From Bacteroidota bacterium (GTDB lineage Bacteria; Bacteroidota; Ignavibacteria; Kapaibacteriales; Kapaibacteriaceae), in contig JAFDZT010000002.1 of NCBI GenBank assembly GCA_018266735.1, positions 484,439 through 548,438 of the forward strand: a DNA stretch of 64,000 nucleotides. Reading direction: 5' to 3'. This document shows positions 36,010 through 44,291 of the stretch, in pieces. Both the position numbers and the translations under genes were made by a program. Every line of letters begins with the position of its first letter. Within the stretch, counting starts at the first letter, position 1. The notes beneath the pieces were generated by a model. It worked only from the letters and a program-made list of their open reading frames with translations, did no database searches and had not been told where the DNA came from.

Positions 36010-36947
36010 GCACGTTCCGCATCCTCCTTGCCGCCTTCATCCTTACCGTTGGTGTGCCTGATGTTCGGTGGACGTCGACGCTTGCCGACGGAATGTTCAC
36101 GCCACCCTTCGGCCCAATGATGTTGTTCACGGGCATCCCATCGCTTGCATGGACCACGCTCCTGCTGTGGTCCACGTATGCATGTGCTGTGTGGTTCTTG
36201 TGGGGCAAGGGTGAGCGGTGGTCGGGTCTTACCCTGTCCGTGTTGCTTGCAGTCGGGTTCGGTCTTGAGAGTTCGTTCGGCAAGATCAATCATGCAACGC
36301 CGTACTTCATTCTGCCTGCAGTGGTAGGGTGGCAAGGCACATGGAAGCGAGCACCGCTGTATTATCTGGTGGTCCTCGCATTCCAGTTCTTCACGGCTGC
36401 CATGCCCAAGATCGTGGGTGGATGGTTGCAGCCGCAGACGCATGCGGCCTATGGATATGCTGTTGAGACGATGACCATTCAACAGTCACCCGCACTGCTC
36501 ACACAATGGGCCGTGACCACGCTTCCCGGCTGGTTCTGGGAGATGGCCGATGTGATCACGGTCGCCTTCGAGGCACTCTTCATCGTGGCCATGTGGCGCC
36601 GTCGTTCCCTTGCCCTCATCTGCTTTGTCGCCCTTGCCTTCCACATCGGCGTGTGGTTCACGCTGCACATTCCCGCAACGGGCTATGTGGCGTGCTATGC
36701 CTACATCTGGCTTGCCTTCCTTGCGCCACGTACCCTCGCCGACATACCACCACAGCGCATTCTCGTGCTCACGATCGCCGCTGCTTTCTATGCCGCTCTC
36801 CGCGCCTGGCTCTCCCCCATCGGTCTGCTCGAAACTCTCGGCCTTCCCTTCACCGAAGAAGTCGAGAACACCGTCATCATGGCGCTTGGAGGCGGGACGT
36901 TGATGTGGTTGTATGGAAGAGCGTTCCTCCGCACTGAAGTGCCGTGA
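36006..36947 (+). CDS. HTTM/DoxX-like multi-spanning membrane protein
   Basis: 313 residues from ATG 36006, which overlaps the previous stop by 4 bases. About eight hydrophobic helices are evident. Segments such as FGKINHATPYFILPAVVGW and FQFFTAAMPKIVGGWLQP resemble the Lys-Gly and membrane-helix patterns of HTTM (vitamin K-dependent carboxylase-like) and DoxX-like proteins, and WFWEMADVITVAFEALFIVAM is similar to the following helices of that group. Function unknown; a quinone-linked or structural membrane role is speculative. Its 3' end overlaps the convergent Asp-box protein gene by 71 bases. Confidence 0.6.
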   Translation: MSTFRILLAAFILTVGVPDVRWTSTLADGMFTPPFGPMMLFTGIPSLAWTTLLLWSTYACAVWFLWGKGERWSGLTLSVLLAVGFGLESSFGKINHATPYFILPAVVGWQGTWKRAPLYYLVVLAFQFFTAAMPKIVGGWLQPQTHAAYGYAVETMTIQQSPALLTQWAVTTLPGWFWEMADVITVAFEALFIVAMWRRRSLALICFVALAFHIGVWFTLHIPATGYVACYAYIWLAFLAPRTLADIPPQRILVLTIAAAFYAALRAWLSPIGLLETLGLPFTEEVENTVIMALGGGTLMWLYGRAFLRTEVP

Positions 36948-39267
36948 GGACTGTAGTGCAGTGTGTCCCTTTCAAGTGGATATTGTACAGTCCGTCAGGC
37001 AGTTCGTTAAGCTTGGTCCGATACACGTCTTCTGGTATCCCATCGACTTCCTGTATGATCGTACCGAGAGCCGTGAACACTGTCATGCGGCCCACCACAC
37101 CGTCCACAAAGGGATCACATGACAACTCTATTCTCTTTGAGGTTGTCGGTTCGTCAGATCGTTGCGGAACATCCGTTGCATTCTTGGCTTGAATCGATGC
37201 GAAGTAATATTTACTGCCGACAAGTACCAATTCACTTCCCTTTGAAGCCGCAGCGATCATTGATCCACTGAACCCGGTCTGAACGGAAGGAATAGTAGTC
37301 CACGTTCTGCCATCGTCAGTACTCTGGAGCATGCCCCCACCAAAGCGAAGTCCGATCAAGCGCGACTCTAGATCGGTGAGTGCCAGGTCGGAAACATTGA
37401 GCGGGATCTTCCTGTCCGGAGCAACCTCAAACCGAGCCGTGTCGCATTGCCACACATTACTCGTATACACACAGCGCATCATTCTAGCACCTGGGCCGTT
37501 CGTCGATCGCACCGGCATCATCATCGAGATAGTATCACCACTCATGAACAACGAGGGTGTGTTCATCGCTTCAGAAGGTATCGTACAGAGAGAGTCCAGT
37601 TTGACCGTATCTCCAGACGTGGTTGCGATATAAAGATCAGTTCGGACGAACAGCGTATCGCGTCGAACGTTCACTAAGAGCGCCACTTCCTGATCGTTTA
37701 CTTGGATCGCACCTGTGGGATATCGTTGCTCTTCCAAAGGACCTTGAAGGAGCACGTGCGACCATGTGCTTGAATTCGATAGTCTATGATACAACCGGTT
37801 GTATCCGATCGCAAGGAGGTCTTCGCCCAAAAAGGCAAGGGAGCTCGGAACGGTCATGACTCCTAAATCCAACGTCGACACTTCCCATGATCGACCGTTG
37901 TTGGAACTTATGGCGATCCGATTGGAATCACCGCGCAAAGAGAGGCGACCAGCCCATTCCAACAAATAGTAGAATCGGCCCGGAAGCCTCGACACAACTG
38001 TTCCATTGACGTCAATGGTGTTTGTTCTCTTCCATTGCCGTACAATGGTCTCGGCCGTGATCAACGAGAGATCCTCGTACTGCGTGGGGAATGTGCATTC
38101 CGTTGTGAGATACTCTGACGATTCTCGTTGGATCACAATACCCGTCAATGCACCAACCTGATAGTGAGGCACGGAGTCGCCCGGTACATCAAAACGTTGA
38201 AAGAAATTGGTCGCTTGCACTGACTTCCAGTGTACGCCATGATCGGTCGAACTATACCGTACGATCGCCGAGCCGAGTGTACCTGCGATAACTGAGAGCA
38301 CTGAGTCTGTCGCGAACACAAGTGGTGCATACTCTGCGTTCACGACTGACGGCTTCGTGATCTGGTCGTAAAATGCGCGGCGTGCCCAGGTGCGACCTGT
38401 GTCAGCACTCACAAAGACACCCACAGCGGGAAGTGGGCCGTCATAGAAATACCCCGAGACCACAAGAAGCCCATCGGAAGTGAAGCAACTCGAGAGGATC
38501 CTGTCAGCACGACCGCGGAAGTCAGGCATTTCACTATATCTGGACGGAGCAAAGACCTGCGACGTGAACATTGTAAATTGCTGACGGTCTATCCGCATCA
38601 CGCGTCCTGAGTCAGCACCAACAATGAAGTATGGCCCCGCAATACGGACCGAACTGTACTTGGCTTCGACTTCAGGAGAAGATCGGTCGACCCAGTTGAC
38701 ACCGGATGCACTCTTCACGAACAAGCCACCGTTCGTGCCTACCGCCACCAACGTTGAATCATGCGCGCACATGTCCAACACTGACGAGTCCGTGGTGTAG
38801 TCCTTGGTCCATACTCCGGATCGTATGTCCTCTGTCCTCCAGATCCCTCCCGATTCGGTGCCAACGTAGAATTCTCGCCCGAACTTCTCGACCGATCTGC
38901 ACGTCGCTCCGTCTGGAATGCTCACATTCTTCCATGAACCACCTCCTGCGCGCCACCACACCGCCCCATTCGCTCCCACGACGATCAGTGAATCATTGGA
39001 GATCCATGCGTCAAAGAGGAACGGCTGTTCAGGCAAGCATTCCCAGGTGAATGTGGAGTCTGTCATGCCGATCGTTCCAATTCGACCGAGATCACCGACA
39101 ATCACGGCTCTTCCATCACTTGACGCTGCTGCGTTCGACATAAACGAAATGCCTTGCTCACAACTCGTGAGCATTGCCACCGTTTGAGCCGTGACTTCTA
39201 CCGTGCTCATGGCAAATAGGGTCAACATGAATGATATGAGCGTAGCGGCCGTTGAGAGATTCATCAT
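36877..39267 (-). CDS. Secreted Asp-box (BNR) repeat protein with possible T9SS C-terminal domain
   Basis: 796 residues. Signal peptide is MMNLSTAATLISFMLTLFAMSTVEVTAQ. At least four Asp-box repeats S-x-D-x-G-x-x-W are visible (SADTGRTW, STDHGVHW, SSNNGRSW, STDDGRTW), pointing to a sortilin/photosystem-stability-factor-like beta-propeller. The C-terminal 80 residues (TVFTALGTIIQEVD, LNELPDGLYNIHLKG) look like a degenerate T9SS type A domain. Function unknown; Asp boxes are fold elements and do not prove sialidase activity, and no catalytic Arg triad is evident. Base composition looks lower in GC than the flanking genes, so recent acquisition is possible. It is convergent with, and overlaps by 71 bases, the HTTM-like gene. 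Confidence 0.8.
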   Translation of the reverse strand: MMNLSTAATLISFMLTLFAMSTVEVTAQTVAMLTSCEQGISFMSNAAASSDGRAVIVGDLGRIGTIGMTDSTFTWECLPEQPFLFDAWISNDSLIVVGANGAVWWRAGGGSWKNVSIPDGATCRSVEKFGREFYVGTESGGIWRTEDIRSGVWTKDYTTDSSVLDMCAHDSTLVAVGTNGGLFVKSASGVNWVDRSSPEVEAKYSSVRIAGPYFIVGADSGRVMRIDRQQFTMFTSQVFAPSRYSEMPDFRGRADRILSSCFTSDGLLVVSGYFYDGPLPAVGVFVSADTGRTWARRAFYDQITKPSVVNAEYAPLVFATDSVLSVIAGTLGSAIVRYSSTDHGVHWKSVQATNFFQRFDVPGDSVPHYQVGALTGIVIQRESSEYLTTECTFPTQYEDLSLITAETIVRQWKRTNTIDVNGTVVSRLPGRFYYLLEWAGRLSLRGDSNRIAISSNNGRSWEVSTLDLGVMTVPSSLAFLGEDLLAIGYNRLYHRLSNSSTWSHVLLQGPLEEQRYPTGAIQVNDQEVALLVNVRRDTLFVRTDLYIATTSGDTVKLDSLCTIPSEAMNTPSLFMSGDTISMMMPVRSTNGPGARMMRCVYTSNVWQCDTARFEVAPDRKIPLNVSDLALTDLESRLIGLRFGGGMLQSTDDGRTWTTIPSVQTGFSGSMIAAASKGSELVLVGSKYYFASIQAKNATDVPQRSDEPTTSKRIELSCDPFVDGVVGRMTVFTALGTIIQEVDGIPEDVYRTKLNELPDGLYNIHLKGTHCTTVLTALQCGGTLFHTTTSTSRLQAP

Positions 39268-39310
39268 GATTCATCGCACTTTAGTATGATATTGGAACAC
39301 CGGAACATAA

Positions 39311-39344
39311 CGAAAAACGCCAGGCCTGCAAGCAAACCTGGCGT
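39311..39344 (-). terminator. Rho-independent terminator of the nuoGHI transcript
   Basis: Perfect 8-base stem ACGCCAGG/CCTGGCGT with a 12-base loop; on the minus strand it runs straight into TTTTTCG. It lies about 125 bases beyond the nuoI stop, after the 11-base repeat array, and is the only good terminator in this gap. Confidence 0.8.
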
Positions 39345-39363
39345 CGTGTGATCTCTGAACGAA

Positions 39364-39440
39364 CTTCTCTTTTACTTCTTTCTTACTTCTCTCTTACTTC
39401 TCTCTTACTTCTTTCTTTCTTCTTTCTTACTTCTTTTTTA
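39364..39440. repeat. Seven tandem 11-base homopyrimidine repeats
   Basis: Seven exact-length copies of CTTCT(C/T)TCTTA with C/T variation, giving a polypyrimidine strand on plus and a polypurine strand in the nuoGHI transcript. The array fills most of the 3' region between nuoI and its terminator. The period is close to one helical turn. Confidence 0.9.
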
Positions 39441-39469
39441 ATTCTCTCTTCCTTCTGCTTTTCCTTCTC

Positions 39470-39973
39470 TCAACGGTATTGCCTCAAAAACTCCAACCGC
39501 TCCTGCAGTTGCGCAACCGGCACAAGAAGCTTGTCCTTGCCGAAGACACCTTCGGCTTGTGACGAGAAGACGAGTTCGTAGTCCTTGCTCATCACGATGG
39601 CCTCTTCCGGACAGACCTCTTCACAGAATCCGCAATAGATGCAGCGAAGCATGTTGATCTCGAAGAGTTCCGGGAAGCGCTCCTTCTCCTTCGTTGTCTC
39701 TCCGGCACGAACTTCGATGGCGAGGGCCGGACAAACGCGCGAGCACAGACCGCAGGCCACGCAACGTTCTCCGTCTTCTTCCATGACGAGGACCGGACGT
39801 CCGCGATACGATCCTTCCGGTTCCCAACGCTCTTCGGGATACTGCCGGGTGAACGTTGGCTTGAACATTTGCTTGAACGTCAATCCCATGCCGCGTGCGA
39901 TCTCAGGAAGGTAGATCCGCTCCCAGAAGGTCAGTCGCTGCATTTCATTCGTCGGTGCTTTTTGAGCAGACAT
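39470..39973 (-). CDS. nuoI: NADH-quinone oxidoreductase subunit I
   Basis: 167 residues from ATG 39973; the longer frame upstream runs through the nuoH end and has no family sequence. Two 4Fe-4S motifs, CVACGLCSRVCP and CIYCGFCEEVCPEEAI, carry clusters N6a and N6b, which pass electrons from NuoG to NuoB at the quinone site. RPVLVMEEDGERCVAC is the usual lead-in. The subunit sits in the peripheral arm at the membrane. It follows nuoH by 19 bases in a nuoG-H-I operon on the minus strand. Confidence 0.96.
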   Translation of the reverse strand: MSAQKAPTNEMQRLTFWERIYLPEIARGMGLTFKQMFKPTFTRQYPEERWEPEGSYRGRPVLVMEEDGERCVACGLCSRVCPALAIEVRAGETTKEKERFPELFEINMLRCIYCGFCEEVCPEEAIVMSKDYELVFSSQAEGVFGKDKLLVPVAQLQERLEFLRQYR

Positions 39974-39992
39974 AGCGTTCGTTCTGTTATGC

Positions 39993-41048
39993 TTAGTGTT
40001 TGAAAAGAAGAATGCCAATGCCGGTGAGCGCAATGTTCGCCATGGCGATCGGCAACAGGATCTTCCAACCAAGTGTCATGAGCTGATCATAGCGGAACCG
40101 TGGAAGCGACCAGCGGACCCAGATCACAACGAAGACAAGGGCGAACGACTTGGTCAGGAACGATCCCACTTGCAGAAGGGCCAATTCAATGGAACCAGGC
40201 TGCAGACCAAGAAGCTTTGGTAGGAACGGCACATCCCATCCACCTAGGAAGAGCGCCGTCATCAATGCACTTGCCGAGAGGATGTTGGCATACTCTGCCA
40301 GATACAAGGTACCGAACTTCATTCCCGTGTATTCCGTGTGATATCCGCCAACGAGCTCGGGCTCTGCTTCCGGAAGATCGAACGGTGCACGATTCAACTC
40401 GGCCAATGAACTGATGAAGAAGAGCAAGAATCCGATCGGTTGATAGAAGAGATTCCATTGCAGATCTGCTTGTGAACGAATGATGGTGCTCAGGTTCAAC
40501 GAACTCGAGAGCATCAGCACGCCGACCACCGAGAGACCCATCGACAGTTCATAGGAGATCATCTGGGCTGCCGAGCGAAGGCCACCAAGCAACGAATACT
40601 TGCTGTTCGACGACCAACCGGCCAACGTGATGCCGTAGACGGCCACCGACGTCATGGCCAGGATCACAAGCAAGGCGATGTTCATGTTCGGCGCCATTCC
40701 CAATTGAATGGTGTGTCCGCCAATGATCACATAGTCACCGAACGGGATCACGGCATACAACGTGATCGCAACGCCAATGGCGATGATCGGTGCCAACGCA
40801 TGAAACTGATAGTGGGCCGCTGCGGGCACAATATCTTCTTTCAAGTTCAGCTTGATCACGTCGGCGAACGACTGAAAGAGTCCCCACGGACCCACGCGAT
40901 TCGGTCCCACGCGATTCTGCATCCATGCGGCGATCTTCCGTTCCGCCAACACCATGTAGGCCGCCGAAACGAGCATGGCGTTCACGAGGATCGCTCCCTT
41001 TGCCACCCAGATCAGAAGCTTTGTCCATTCCATAGTCATAGCATCCAC
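39993..41048 (-). CDS. nuoH: NADH-quinone oxidoreductase subunit H
   Basis: 351 residues with about eight or nine transmembrane helices. Family motifs are clear: MQNRVGPNRVGPWGLFQSFADVIKLNLKEDI, GWSSNSKYSLLGGLRSAAQMISYE and AELNRAPFDLPEAEPELVGGYHTEY, whose acidic residues lie near the quinone entry channel. NuoH links the peripheral arm to the proton-pumping modules. The start at 41048 is 4 bases after the nuoG stop; ATGs at 41039 and 41033 are alternatives. Confidence 0.96.
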   Translation of the reverse strand: MDAMTMEWTKLLIWVAKGAILVNAMLVSAAYMVLAERKIAAWMQNRVGPNRVGPWGLFQSFADVIKLNLKEDIVPAAAHYQFHALAPIIAIGVAITLYAVIPFGDYVIIGGHTIQLGMAPNMNIALLVILAMTSVAVYGITLAGWSSNSKYSLLGGLRSAAQMISYELSMGLSVVGVLMLSSSLNLSTIIRSQADLQWNLFYQPIGFLLFFISSLAELNRAPFDLPEAEPELVGGYHTEYTGMKFGTLYLAEYANILSASALMTALFLGGWDVPFLPKLLGLQPGSIELALLQVGSFLTKSFALVFVVIWVRWSLPRFRYDQLMTLGWKILLPIAMANIALTGIGILLFKH

Positions 41049-41052
41049 ACGA

Positions 41053-42828
41053 TCAATTTGGTTTCAAAACATGCGACTCATAGATCACACCAACCGGCTC
41101 CGGTGTGGCGGCCTTGCCAAGGACGAGACCCTGGTATTGATCGAGCAATTCATACGTCATGCCGTTGAACAAGGCCACGTGTCCGGCCAGATCGGCGAAC
41201 ACGGCCTCCGCGTTCGCATACGACCACTGTGCGCCCATGGCATTGGCCAGCTGTTGCACAATGCGCCATCCGCTGCGAGAGTTCCGACGGCTGCCATGCG
41301 TCCACCGATCGTTCGGTGCGCCGAACTTGTCCCACCGACTCATCTTCAGTCCCATCGTGCGCTCATTCTCCTTCGTGACCAGGGCGGCCTCGAAGTGCTG
41401 CACACGATGCATCGTATTCGTAAAGGTTCCTTCCGATTCGGCAAAGGAGGAAAGGGGCAACACCACATGCGCCATGTGCGACGTGGCAGAGACGTTCGAT
41501 GCGATCACGATGAGGGCGCTGAGTGAAGCGGCAGCCTCGGCGAGTTGCGTTGATTGCGTGGTCACATCGTCGGCCATCACGACGAGCGCCTTGATGGCAC
41601 CGGACGTGATCTTCGATGCGAGCTGATCGCTCGTTGCGCCGCCTGAGGCAGGATGGATACCAACGCTGTGTGCGCCGATGCCGTTCGCCGCCACATCGTT
41701 CACCTTCAGCATCGTATCGCCGAACGTTGGATCGTTGTGCTTGATGAAGTCGACGTGCGGTGTCTTGAGCACCGACGTGGCGAACTTCGCCAGTGCATAG
41801 TTGTCTTCGTTCGAGGCATGGGCCGATCCAAGGATGGCAACGTCGTGTGCCTTCACTCCTTGCAGAAGCGTGGCCGCCTCGCGCAATGCTTCGTCCCATG
41901 TGGTCCCCGTGAGCACGCCGTTGCGACGGACCATCGGTTCGCTGATGCGATCGTTCTCGACCAGGACCTTTGGGGCAAGGCGACCGTGATCACACATCCA
42001 GTAGGTGTTCACATGCATGTTCGTGCGTGGCTCGATGCGCAACAACTCGTTGTTCATCACGCCAAGCTTCACATTGCATCCGCGTGCACAACCGTTGCAG
42101 ATGGAATCCGTGAACGACATTTCCCAAACGCGCGCCTTGAAGCGGAAGTCCATGCTGGTGAGGGCACCAACCGGACAGATGTCGATAACGTTCATCGAAT
42201 ACGGAGAGTCGAACTGCGTGTTGTCGAAGGTCTCGATGGTGACCTTGTCTCCGCGACGGACGAAGGTGAGCACAGGCTGCTTGGCGATCTCGTCGGCAAA
42301 GCGAATGCAGCGTGAGCACGAAATGCAACGCTCACCATCGAACATCACCTGCGGTCCAAGTGGAACGCGCTTGTCCTTGTGGTTCTTCTGTTCGTCAAAG
42401 CGGCTCTTGCCGGCGGAGTGCGTGAAGGCGTATTCCTGCAGCTTGCACTGACCTGCTTCGTCGCAGATCGGACAGTCGAGCGGGTGGTTGATGAGCAGGA
42501 ATTCCATGATGGACTCTTGCGTCTCTTCCGTCTTCTTGCTCACCGTGTCCACGATCATTCCATCTGCCACGGGAGTGGCGCAGGCGATCTGCATTTTGGG
42601 GATCCAGTTCACAACGGGTGCGCCGGAGGGGTCGAACATCAAGGAACCATCGGTGTCCTTTTTGTGCGAGCCTACTTGCACCAAGCACATCCGGCAATTG
42701 CCGGCCACGGTCAACGCCGGATGCCAACAGAAGTGCGGGATCGTGATACCGTTGTCGAGTGCGGCCTCGATGATGGTCTTCCCCGGCGCCGCTTCGATGT
42801 ATTGTCCGTCGATGATGATCTGTGGCAT
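41053..42828 (-). CDS. nuoG: NADH-quinone oxidoreductase subunit G
   Basis: 591 residues. The N-terminal 2Fe-2S ferredoxin domain has HFCWHPALTVAGNCRMC; the His-Cys3 4Fe-4S site is HPLDCPICDEAGQC; CISCSRCIRF and CPVGAL bind a further cluster; CNGCARGCNVKLG starts the molybdopterin-oxidoreductase-like domain. The latter is shorter than in the 908-residue E. coli protein, as in many FCB bacteria, and probably lacks the cofactor. NuoG carries electrons from NuoF toward NuoI. Operon order nuoG-H-I; nuoA-F are not in the window and nuoJK lie at 62692-63524. A possible TAACTTCG element lies upstream. Confidence 0.95.
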   Translation of the reverse strand: MPQIIIDGQYIEAAPGKTIIEAALDNGITIPHFCWHPALTVAGNCRMCLVQVGSHKKDTDGSLMFDPSGAPVVNWIPKMQIACATPVADGMIVDTVSKKTEETQESIMEFLLINHPLDCPICDEAGQCKLQEYAFTHSAGKSRFDEQKNHKDKRVPLGPQVMFDGERCISCSRCIRFADEIAKQPVLTFVRRGDKVTIETFDNTQFDSPYSMNVIDICPVGALTSMDFRFKARVWEMSFTDSICNGCARGCNVKLGVMNNELLRIEPRTNMHVNTYWMCDHGRLAPKVLVENDRISEPMVRRNGVLTGTTWDEALREAATLLQGVKAHDVAILGSAHASNEDNYALAKFATSVLKTPHVDFIKHNDPTFGDTMLKVNDVAANGIGAHSVGIHPASGGATSDQLASKITSGAIKALVVMADDVTTQSTQLAEAAASLSALIVIASNVSATSHMAHVVLPLSSFAESEGTFTNTMHRVQHFEAALVTKENERTMGLKMSRWDKFGAPNDRWTHGSRRNSRSGWRIVQQLANAMGAQWSYANAEAVFADLAGHVALFNGMTYELLDQYQGLVLGKAATPEPVGVIYESHVLKPN

Positions 42829-42884
42829 TGGTCGTCCTGTTGTTCTCCAGTCGCGAAGTTACAAAATCTGACCCCATTGCTTCG

Positions 42885-42892
42885 TATTCTTG
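42885..42892 (+). promoter_or_regulatory. Possible -7 element TATTCTTG
   Basis: One mismatch from TAnnTTTG, 4 bases before the ATG at 42897. Same position relative to the start as five other elements in the window. Confidence 0.3.
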
Positions 42893-42896
42893 CACC

Positions 42897-43472
42897 ATGA
42901 AGTCTCTCCTCCTCGCCGCCTTGCTGTTCCTGCCCTCTGCCTTTGGCTGGGCCGGATCCGGACAGTTCGTGAACTTCTCCCTGTCGGGTGTTGCACCGGG
43001 CGGACCGGTGGCCCGTAGTCTGGGTGCCGACAAGAAGATGAACCTTGGCTTCACCCTCGCCTATCTGGGCGAGATCACGAAGCATCTTACGTTCGGTGCA
43101 GGCGCGTCGTATTCGCGAACGCAGTTGGGGATGGCCGACACGAACGATTACTCTGCCTATGCGATGGATGTGTATCAGCTTGAGTTGAAGGCACGCTGGC
43201 GCTTCATCAAGCATGGCTTCTCACCCTTCATCGGCGTGGATGCGGGTGCGAGCTTCCTGTCGATCAACACGGAGATCGGCGGCGTGAATCAGAAGGTGGA
43301 CGGACTTGGTGAAGTGCGCCCCATGGCGGCGTTTCGTGCAGGGGTCTTGTTCCCGGTGAGCGATCAGGTGGACCTCGACGTGCATGGTCGGTTCTCGTGG
43401 ACGTTCATCGACCAAGGCTATAGCACGTCGGCCATTCACGTGGGCATGGTCTACGAACTTCCCGAACGTTGA
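42897..43472 (+). CDS. Outer-membrane beta-barrel protein (OmpA/OprD-like fold, small)
   Basis: 191 residues from ATG 42897. Signal peptide MKSLLLAALLFLPSAFGWA. The mature part shows alternating hydrophobic strands ending in aromatic residues (LGFTLAYLGEITKHLTFGAGASYS, LELKARWRFIKHGFSPFIGVDAGASF, MAAFRAGVLFPVSDQVDLDVHGRFSW) and finishes VGMVYELPER, so an eight-stranded barrel is likely. This resembles the outer-membrane beta-barrel (porin-like) families of Bacteroidetes. Function unknown. Divergent from nuoG with 68 bases between them; convergent with the HisA-like gene. Confidence 0.8.
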   Translation: MKSLLLAALLFLPSAFGWAGSGQFVNFSLSGVAPGGPVARSLGADKKMNLGFTLAYLGEITKHLTFGAGASYSRTQLGMADTNDYSAYAMDVYQLELKARWRFIKHGFSPFIGVDAGASFLSINTEIGGVNQKVDGLGEVRPMAAFRAGVLFPVSDQVDLDVHGRFSWTFIDQGYSTSAIHVGMVYELPER

Positions 43473-43485
43473 TCGTTGGTGACCG

Positions 43486-44289
43486 TTAGAGCGTGCTGAT
43501 GCTGCTCTGCTGTCCGCCCATGGCATCGTTGGCATGGATCTGCGGTTCGATGAGGGCCTCGGCCTGACGCCAGATGTGCTGACATGGGAAACGGTTCTCG
43601 TAGAGGGCGCGACCGATGACCACGCTATCCACTCCCAACGGCACGAACTGCTCGAGGTCCCACAATTGCTGCGGCGTGGCGATCCCACCGGCCGTGGTGA
43701 TGCGGATCTTCGACACAGCGGCAACGCGCCGAATGGTGTCGGCATCCTGTCCGGTAAGGCCCCCCTCCCACTTCTTCTCCGTATAGATCAGTCGCCGTCC
43801 TCCGAGCTCGTACACCTGACGGATGTACTCCTCGTCGGTGACCATACCGATCTCCTCTCCAAAATCCACATCCCCTTCATCGGCGCGAATGCCGAAGATC
43901 ACGCGACTGGCCGTGAAGTCTTCGATGAGCTCTTGCACGCCGTCAGGATCGGTGATGGCCAGACCATGGATGGCAACACGATAGACACCAGCCTCGAGAA
44001 GGCTGCGGTAGATGTCCACATTGCGTTGCAACGAAACAAGCTGGATCGGAATGTCGACGGCACGCTGCATGGCCATCACGGTCTGCAGGGTCGACACGTG
44101 ATCATGTCCGTTGATACTGTCGAGGTCCGTCACATGCACGCACTTCGCATTCTCCCGTCGCCACAGCTTCACCAGGTCGATAGGATGCGCCGAGAAATCG
44201 CGATACAGCTCCTCCGTTCCGGGTTCACCGAGAATACATCGAGCACAATGCCCTTGCGTGAGATCGATGGCGGGAATGACGAGCAGCAT
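43486..44289 (-). CDS. Divergent HisA-fold protein lacking the canonical catalytic residues
   Basis: 267 residues, 2 bases after ruvA stop. The N-terminus MLLVIPAIDLTQGHCAR and the segments HVTDLDSI, TAGGIATPQQL and SVVIGRALYEN identify a HisA/HisF-type TIM barrel. But compared with true HisA, the first phosphate loop IQIGGGIR reads IQLVSLQRN, the position of the first catalytic Asp (FSLDTRGG) reads FGIRADEG, and the second (EKDGT) reads KKWEGG. The second phosphate loop and the first Asp (AIDL) remain. It therefore probably binds a substrate with one phosphate and is unlikely to isomerise ProFAR. Its place behind ruvA rather than in a his operon supports a different role. Confidence 0.8.
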   Translation of the reverse strand: MLLVIPAIDLTQGHCARCILGEPGTEELYRDFSAHPIDLVKLWRRENAKCVHVTDLDSINGHDHVSTLQTVMAMQRAVDIPIQLVSLQRNVDIYRSLLEAGVYRVAIHGLAITDPDGVQELIEDFTASRVIFGIRADEGDVDFGEEIGMVTDEEYIRQVYELGGRRLIYTEKKWEGGLTGQDADTIRRVAAVSKIRITTAGGIATPQQLWDLEQFVPLGVDSVVIGRALYENRFPCQHIWRQAEALIEPQIHANDAMGGQQSSISTL

Positions 44290-44291
44290 GG

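Noticed and set aside
36877..39267. Sialidase
   Set aside because: Asp boxes are present but they are structural; no FRIP motif or catalytic Arg triad/Glu-Tyr pair could be seen.
43486..44289. Ordinary hisA
   Set aside because: The first phosphate loop and two catalytic Asp positions differ, and no his genes are adjacent.
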